A stretch of DNA of 64,000 nucleotides. Source: Opitutaceae bacterium. Its GTDB lineage: Bacteria > Verrucomicrobiota > Verrucomicrobiia > Opitutales > Opitutaceae. The stretch covers positions 124,001 through 188,000 of the forward strand of contig JAQUYL010000001.1 of assembly GCA_028691845.1 (NCBI GenBank), given 5' to 3'. Positions 59,560 through 64,000 of the stretch are shown piece after piece. Made by a program: the position numbers and the translations under genes. The notes under the pieces are model-generated. The model was not told the DNA's origin. It did not search any database and saw only the letters and a list, made by a program, of their open reading frames with translations. Every line of letters starts with the position of its first letter. The stretch's first letter is position 1.

Positions 59560-61116
59560 ATGCGCCGGCACAACAAACAGACCGGGCGTCCGTTGCAGGC
59601 ACAGAGGCCCTTGCCACGACAGATTAGTGTGCTCGCCAAGACCATGAGCGGATGGGCCGAGGCGATTGTCATCACCAAAGGCCGTTGGGAGCACGGTGGG
59701 GCGAGGATCATTTTTGCCAACGAGGCCTTTGCAAGGCTGACGGGCTACGACGGGGCGAAGATCGTGGGCCAGAATACGCGGCTGTTGCACGGGCCCAAGA
59801 CAGACGTGGAACTGTTGCGGCACGGCACCCGGGCCGACGCGGCCGCAGGCGAGGGGTTCCTCCATCGCCGGGACGGCTCCCCTTTCTACGCGAGCTGGAA
59901 TTTCAGCCCGGTGCGCAATCGGGACGGTCGGTTGATATCCTATGTTGCGTTCTATCGAGATCTTACGGAGATCCGTCGGCTGCAGGAGGCGTTGCTGCAG
60001 GCCCAGAAGCTCAATGCCGTCGGACAGCTCGCGTGGGGGGTGGCGCACGATTTCAACAACCTGCTTTCCGTCATCAACGGCTATTGCGAAATCCTCGGCG
60101 GTCGCGTGAGCGGCGATCAGGCCGCCTACAAGAATGTGGAGGAGATACACAAGGCCGGCCTCAAGGCGTCCGTGCTCACGCGGCAGATGCTCGAATTCAG
60201 TCGCCGGCGGGAGATGGAGGTGCAGGTGATTAATTTCAACACCCTGATCCGCGAAGTTGTGGAAATTTTGCTACGGCTGATGGGGGAGGAGATCACCCTG
60301 GATCTGCGTTTGGCCTCCGATCAGGGGAACGTACGGGCGGATCCGGCGCAGTTTCAACAAGTGCTGCTCAATCTTTGCTTCAATGCCCGCGACGCTATGC
60401 CCCACGGCGGCCGGGTCACGATCCGCACCTGCAGCCATGCCGTCAAAACCGCCGCGGATCGCCGGGTGACAGGCATGAAGCCGGGAAATTATGCGGTACT
60501 GATCGTCAGTGATACCGGGGGAGGCTTGGATGAGACGACGCGGCGGCGGATGTTCGAGCCATTTTTCACGACCAAATCCAACGGCACCGGCTTGGGCCTG
60601 CCTACCGTCCAGAACGTGGTCAAACGCAGCGGCGGATTCATTGCGGTTCAGAGCACGTCCGGGCAGGGCACGACCTTTGAGATCTATCTGCGGGAGACTC
60701 CGGAACCCGAGCAGACCTATACCAGCGTGCTCCCCACCCTGCCGGTCACCCGAGGGGAAGAGAGCGTCCTGCTGGTGGAAGAGGATGCCGTGTTGCGCAA
60801 AATGATTGCCGGGATACTGGCGGCCGACGGCTACCGCGTATGTGATGTTGGCAGCGTGGCGGAGGCGCAGGACATGGTGAGCTCGACGGGACACCAGCCA
60901 CACCTGCTGCTCATCGACACGGCCAGTGCGGCGGCGGCATCGCTCATTCGCAAACTTTACACGGACAATTCCAGACTTAAGGTGCTGAGTTTTTCAGCCG
61001 CCGTGCCTCGGCACCTTGATCTGCCCCGTCCGTCGTTGGTCCACCTGCCCAAACCTTTTGCCCTCAGCATGCTGATGCGCAATGTGCGCGTCCTGCTGGA
61101 CACGTTCGTTTCCTGA
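59560..61116 (+). CDS. PAS-domain hybrid histidine kinase with C-terminal receiver
   Basis: A 518-residue protein. A PAS domain spans about residues 25-145 (EAIVITKGR, FANEAFARLTGYDGAKIVGQN, NFSPVRNRDGRLISYVAFYRDLTE). The kinase core follows: the phospho-acceptor His in GVAHDFNNLLSVINGYCEIL near residue 165, the N-box NLCFNARDAMPHGG near residue 270, G1 VSDTGGGLDE and G2 GTGLGLPTVQNVV. A receiver domain (residues 400-515) has VEEDAVLRK, the Asp in LLLIDTASA, and KPF. No transmembrane segment is present, so it is cytoplasmic. sixA starts eight bases downstream. Confidence 0.9.
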   Translation: MRRHNKQTGRPLQAQRPLPRQISVLAKTMSGWAEAIVITKGRWEHGGARIIFANEAFARLTGYDGAKIVGQNTRLLHGPKTDVELLRHGTRADAAAGEGFLHRRDGSPFYASWNFSPVRNRDGRLISYVAFYRDLTEIRRLQEALLQAQKLNAVGQLAWGVAHDFNNLLSVINGYCEILGGRVSGDQAAYKNVEEIHKAGLKASVLTRQMLEFSRRREMEVQVINFNTLIREVVEILLRLMGEEITLDLRLASDQGNVRADPAQFQQVLLNLCFNARDAMPHGGRVTIRTCSHAVKTAADRRVTGMKPGNYAVLIVSDTGGGLDETTRRRMFEPFFTTKSNGTGLGLPTVQNVVKRSGGFIAVQSTSGQGTTFEIYLRETPEPEQTYTSVLPTLPVTRGEESVLLVEEDAVLRKMIAGILAADGYRVCDVGSVAEAQDMVSSTGHQPHLLLIDTASAAAASLIRKLYTDNSRLKVLSFSAAVPRHLDLPRPSLVHLPKPFALSMLMRNVRVLLDTFVS

Positions 61117-61124
61117 TATTTGAC

Positions 61125-61628
61125 ATGAAAACCTGGCTCTTACGTCATGCTCATGCGTTGCCCGAGGAGGAAAATCCACTGCGGCCGCTCAGCCGGGAGG
61201 GCCGCGAGACTTGCCAACGGCTCGTTGAATTTTTCCGACGCAACGGTGCGCTCTCCACCGCTACGACGGTCTGGCACAGCCCCCTCGTGCGGGCGCGGGA
61301 AACGGCGGAGTTGCTGCGCAGCGGTCTTCTCCCCGAGGCCATGCTGGTGGAGACGGGCGGCTTGTTGTCTGAGGATGACCCCCTGCCCGTCGCCGACCGA
61401 CTCGAACAGCAGGAGGGCAGCGTGGTGATGGTCGGCCATGAGCCGCAGCTGAGCGCACTCGCCACATTGCTAGTGCGGGGCAAAGACCGGCCGGCGGCGT
61501 TCGAACTGAAAAAAGGCGCTATCATCGAACTGGAGATGACCGGCGGGCGGCACAAGAAAACCGGCCGGCGGCGCTGGCGGGTGCGCTGGTATTTCGTGCC
61601 CGAGCTGTTGGGTCCGGCGGAAGCCTGA
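61125..61628 (+). CDS. sixA: Phosphohistidine phosphatase SixA
   Basis: A 167-residue histidine phosphatase. TWLLRHAHALPEEENPLRPLSREGRETC carries the catalytic RHA motif; E. coli SixA has RHG or RHA at this site. VWHSPLVRARETAELL near residue 48 and VVMVGHEPQLSALA near residue 98 provide the second Arg and His. In E. coli SixA removes phosphate from a histidine in phosphorelay proteins. The gene lies eight bases after a hybrid histidine kinase, so it may act on that relay, which is inferred. Confidence 0.9.
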   Translation: MKTWLLRHAHALPEEENPLRPLSREGRETCQRLVEFFRRNGALSTATTVWHSPLVRARETAELLRSGLLPEAMLVETGGLLSEDDPLPVADRLEQQEGSVVMVGHEPQLSALATLLVRGKDRPAAFELKKGAIIELEMTGGRHKKTGRRRWRVRWYFVPELLGPAEA

Positions 61629-61636
61629 GCCGGGAA

Positions 61637-62557
61637 GTGAGGATATTGCTGACAGGCGCTTCGGGGCTGGTGGGCGCGGCGTTTGCACAGGCGGCGGCGC
61701 GACGCGGGCACACCGTCATCGGGATTGTGGGGTGCTGGCGCGGAGCGATTGCCGGTGTGACGGAATCGCGCCCGGTGAACCTCGCCGACACCGCCGCTGC
61801 CCAGAAGGTTGCGCTCGACGTGTTTCCCGACGCGCTGGTCAATGCGGCGGCGGTCGCTGAGCCCCTTGCGTGCGAAATGCAACCCGATCTGGCGGAGAAG
61901 TTGAACGTCGATCTGCCGGGGATGCTGGCGCAGGTGGCCAGCCATCTTGGCGCACCGCTGGTGCAGCTTTCATCCGAGCAGGTGTTCGCCGGCACGCACG
62001 CCCCTTATTCGGTCCACGCGGCGGTGTCTCCCGTCAATCTTTATGGCCGGCAGAAGGCGGAGGCGGAGCGCCGCGTTCTAACCGCCGCGCCGGATCTTGC
62101 CTGCGTGGTGCGGGCGCCCCTGCTCCTGGGCAACAGTCTCCGCGGTCGTCGCAGCCTGCACGAGAAGTTATTCGAGACCTGGGCTGCGGGCCGGGCCGCT
62201 CGCGCCTACATCGACGAATTCCGGCAGGTTTGCCCAGTCGGAAACCTGGCCGAGGTTCTGGTGGAGCTGCTCGAACGCAATGATATGCAAGGCGTATTCC
62301 ACTGGGCCGGAACGGAGCTACTCTCGCGCCATGAGATTGCCCGGCGCATCGCCCGGCATTTCAACCTGCCGGGAAAGCTGGTCGAGCCGATGACCCGGGC
62401 CGACTGCCCGGAAATTTCGGCCCGGCGCCCCGCCAATCTGGCCCTGGACCTGACGCCCCTGGTGGGGAAATTGAAAACACGGCCTTCGTCATTTGCAGCG
62501 GGGTTGGAGGAATTGATTGTGCCGCCGCCGTTCCGCCATTGGTATCACACCCGATGA
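61637..62557 (+). CDS. SDR-type reductase, RmlD-like
   Basis: A 306-residue extended SDR. MRILLTGASGLVGAAFAQAAARRGHTV is the NAD(P)-binding motif. LVNAAAVAEPLACEMQPDLAEKLNVDLPGMLAQ, QLSSEQVFAGTHAPYSV (Thr/Ser-containing) and VNLYGRQKAEAERRV (the YxxxK catalytic pair YGRQK) match the RmlD family, which reduces dTDP-4-dehydrorhamnose. Close matches also include methionine adenosyltransferase beta-like proteins, so the substrate is uncertain. GTG at 61637 is the start. It overlaps the next gene by four bases. Confidence 0.82.
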   Translation: MRILLTGASGLVGAAFAQAAARRGHTVIGIVGCWRGAIAGVTESRPVNLADTAAAQKVALDVFPDALVNAAAVAEPLACEMQPDLAEKLNVDLPGMLAQVASHLGAPLVQLSSEQVFAGTHAPYSVHAAVSPVNLYGRQKAEAERRVLTAAPDLACVVRAPLLLGNSLRGRRSLHEKLFETWAAGRAARAYIDEFRQVCPVGNLAEVLVELLERNDMQGVFHWAGTELLSRHEIARRIARHFNLPGKLVEPMTRADCPEISARRPANLALDLTPLVGKLKTRPSSFAAGLEELIVPPPFRHWYHTR

Positions 62558-63273
62558 AACTGCATCTGCTGCCGACCCGCACCGGTGGAGCCGCGGAAAA
62601 CATGGCGCTCGATTTCCTGCTGCTCCAGCGCTACCCGTGTCCGGCCGCGCCACGTTTTCGGCACTACGAGTGGCGGGAACCGGCGTTCACATTCGGATTC
62701 GGGCAAAAAATAGAATTCGTGCGCGAGCGCCTGCCGGCAGGGGAACAGGTCGACCTTTGCCGTCGGCCGACCGGCGGGGGTCTGGTCGATCATCGCCACG
62801 ACTGGACGTACGCGCTCGTACTGCCGCGCGGGCATGCTCTCTACGACGTCCGGGCTACCGAGTCGTATCGCGCCGTGCACGAAGGTCTGGCGGTGGCGCT
62901 GAAGGCGATCGGGCAGCCGGCGGTGCTCCAGGCGGTGCCCGGAGCGCGGGATGATGCCGGCGGCGGGGCCGTTGCTCCCGGCGTGTGTTTTCAACGCGCC
63001 GAACTCTACGATGTGATCAATGAAAGAACGGGGGCGAAAATCGCCGGGGCCGCGCAGAAGCGCAACCAGCACGGTCTGCTCATTCAGGGATCCATAGAGA
63101 AAGGCAGCATCGCGGCGGTCGATTGGGACGAATTTCAGACTCGGTTCACCGATGCGCTGGCGGCGACACTCGGGGCCGAAGCGGCAGAAACCCCCTGGCC
63201 TGATCTCAATGATGACGAGGTTTCCGGACTTGTGGAGCAATACTCCTCGAGCGAGTGGCTGGAATACCGGTGA
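62554..63273 (+). CDS. Lipoate-protein ligase A family protein (BPL/LPL domain)
   Basis: A 239-residue protein of the biotin/lipoate ligase fold. ENMALDFLLLQRYP near residue 15, RHYEWREPAFTFGFGQ near residue 36 and CRRPTGGGLVDHRHDWTYALVLP near residue 70 carry the RRxxGGG motif. ICF-like GVCFQRAELYDVINERTGAKIAGAAQKRNQHGLLIQGSI near residues 148-185 has the conserved Lys (GAKIAGAAQKR). It attaches or transfers lipoyl or octanoyl groups; ligase and transferase types look alike by sequence. The start overlaps the RmlD-like gene (ATGA). A strong terminator follows. Confidence 0.85.
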   Translation: MKLHLLPTRTGGAAENMALDFLLLQRYPCPAAPRFRHYEWREPAFTFGFGQKIEFVRERLPAGEQVDLCRRPTGGGLVDHRHDWTYALVLPRGHALYDVRATESYRAVHEGLAVALKAIGQPAVLQAVPGARDDAGGGAVAPGVCFQRAELYDVINERTGAKIAGAAQKRNQHGLLIQGSIEKGSIAAVDWDEFQTRFTDALAATLGAEAAETPWPDLNDDEVSGLVEQYSSSEWLEYR

Positions 63274-63350
63274 AGGTGACCCGGAGGCGACAGTCAGCGG
63301 TCCACCCGCCTGGCGGCGGGGAGGACGGAGATTTCCGCCGGGATAAAACC

Positions 63351-63384
63351 GAGGCACCGGTCAAGAGCCGGTGCCTCTTTTCTT
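63351..63384 (+). terminator. Intrinsic terminator after the lipoate-ligase-family gene
   Basis: GAGGCACCGG (63351-63360) and CCGGTGCCTC (63368-63377) form a perfect 10-bp stem with a 7-nt loop, followed by TTTTCTT. It ends the same-strand gene run that starts with the hybrid kinase. Confidence 0.88.
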
Positions 63385-63576
63385 AGGGCCGACGCCCCCG
63401 GTGGGGCGGGGCACTAGCGCATAGGTGCGTTGTTATTAGCGCGCCGCCGATTGGGTGCGGCGGATAGCGCTTTTCCCTGACACCAGTATTATCCCACCAA
63501 TTTGGAATTTTGCCACTAATATTATAGAAAAATCTACCACGATCCGGGCTCGTGAAAACCGGGTCATCGGGTCGCC

Positions 63577-64000
63577 TCAGCGGACAAGAGTGATGACACA
63601 CTCCAGATGGCGCGTCTGGGGGAATAGGTCGAACGGCTGGACGGCAGTCAGGCGGTAGCCCTGGATCAGAAATTGGCGAAGATCCCGCATCTGTGTCGCC
63701 GGGTCGCAGGAGACGTAGACGACAGCACGCGGTCCGAAGGCGTAGAGCTGACTCAGGAAGGGCGCATCGCAACCTTTTCGCGGCGGGTCGATGATGACGG
63801 CGGTTTCGGCGGGAGAATAATCCAGCCCGGTGAAGATTGCGGCCGCGTCGCCGGTGAGGAACGAGGCATTGGTGATGCCGTTGGCCGTGGCATTTTCCCG
63901 GGCGAAGGCGATCGAACTTTCGCTGATTTCAACCCCGGCGACGTGCGTGAATGCGGACGCACAGGCGAGCGCAAACAACCCGCTGCCGCAATAGGCGTCG
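63577..64000 (-). CDS. RlmD/TrmA-type RNA methyltransferase, 5'-truncated by window edge
   Basis: The C-terminal 141 residues of a class I RNA uracil-C5 methyltransferase. DAYCGSGLFALACAS at the window edge is the SAM-binding loop. GVEISESSIAFARENATANGI follows, then IIDPPRKGCD near residue 80 and VVYVSCDPATQMRDLRQFL, which contains the catalytic Cys (SCDP). FDLFPQTRHLECVITLVR is the usual C-terminus with the catalytic Glu. Members act on 23S rRNA (RlmD, RlmC) or tRNA (TrmA); the visible part does not separate them. The N-terminal TRAM or cluster domain lies beyond the window. Confidence 0.88.
   Translation of the reverse strand, partial: DAYCGSGLFALACASAFTHVAGVEISESSIAFARENATANGITNASFLTGDAAAIFTGLDYSPAETAVIIDPPRKGCDAPFLSQLYAFGPRAVVYVSCDPATQMRDLRQFLIQGYRLTAVQPFDLFPQTRHLECVITLVR

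Noticed and set aside
1..64000. tRNA and rRNA genes
   Set aside because: The gaps between genes were read for cloverleaf-like stems with CCA-end features and none was convincing.

Overview
The window is a 64 kb, GC-rich bacterial chromosome segment made mostly of core metabolic genes. The gene set points to Verrucomicrobia, most likely the Opitutaceae: a single-chain glycyl-tRNA synthetase, a TorF-type porin, an NhaR-like regulator next to a hibernation factor, an aspartate:alanine-exchanger-type transporter, an LpxR-like outer-membrane protein, and start codons preceded by pyrimidines rather than a Shine-Dalgarno sequence. The lineage is inferred from gene content; no rRNA gene is present.

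Left part (1-16 kb). The end of a citrate-lyase-ligase-like gene is followed by a small anaerobe-style redox and metal cluster: a frameshifted flavin-binding protein, a C_GCAxxG_C_C protein, a PaaI-type thioesterase, a NifX-like protein and a divergent DUF134 regulator. Next come a secreted ferritin-like DUF2202 protein with a DUF4405 membrane partner, a Gly-rich secreted protein and an LpxR-like protein. An NhaR-like regulator then faces the run hpf - M50 protease - TerC - TspO. An ECF sigma factor operon shares a 29-nt promoter-like motif with the DUF2202 and Gly-rich genes. prmB, a rhomboid-like pseudoprotease, a TPR protein and a TorF porin close this part.

Histidine region (16-23.8 kb). 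The operon order is hisG-D-C-(NB)-H-A-F-(IE), as in enteric bacteria, with a fused HisNB. It is preceded by an unannotated-looking leader peptide, MSLHHHHHRR, and by competing hairpins ending in a strong intrinsic terminator, which is a complete attenuator. A remnant of a Cas3 helicase lies directly upstream.

Middle (23.8-39 kb). YceI, glyS, DUF1643, a SYLF-domain protein, an exported Pcm lipoprotein, the exchanger, a Ric/YtfE iron-sulfur repair protein, an esterase, an AmpG-like permease, a solitary RelE-like protein, pssA and dnaN. dnaN is preceded by an AT-rich stretch with two consensus DnaA boxes.

Cofactor block (39.5-47 kb). panB-panC-coaC-coaB-coaX-panD-nadA-nadC-nadB run on one strand, mostly overlapping or tightly spaced. 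They carry pantothenate/CoA and de novo NAD synthesis together, with coaC and coaB as separate genes.

Right part (47-64 kb). MarC, a decayed IS256-family element, a TIGR01777 epimerase, rlmN, miaB, gmk, a NAPE-PLD-like hydrolase, an M20 peptidase, two neighbouring pseudogenes (DUF985 cupin and pdxH), a hybrid PAS histidine kinase with sixA, an RmlD-like reductase, a lipoate-ligase-family protein and the end of an rlmD/trmA-type methyltransferase.

Small dispersed elements include three copies of a 21-nt palindrome (one inside a coding sequence) and a 129-bp MITE-like element with a partial second copy. No tRNA, rRNA or CRISPR array was found.
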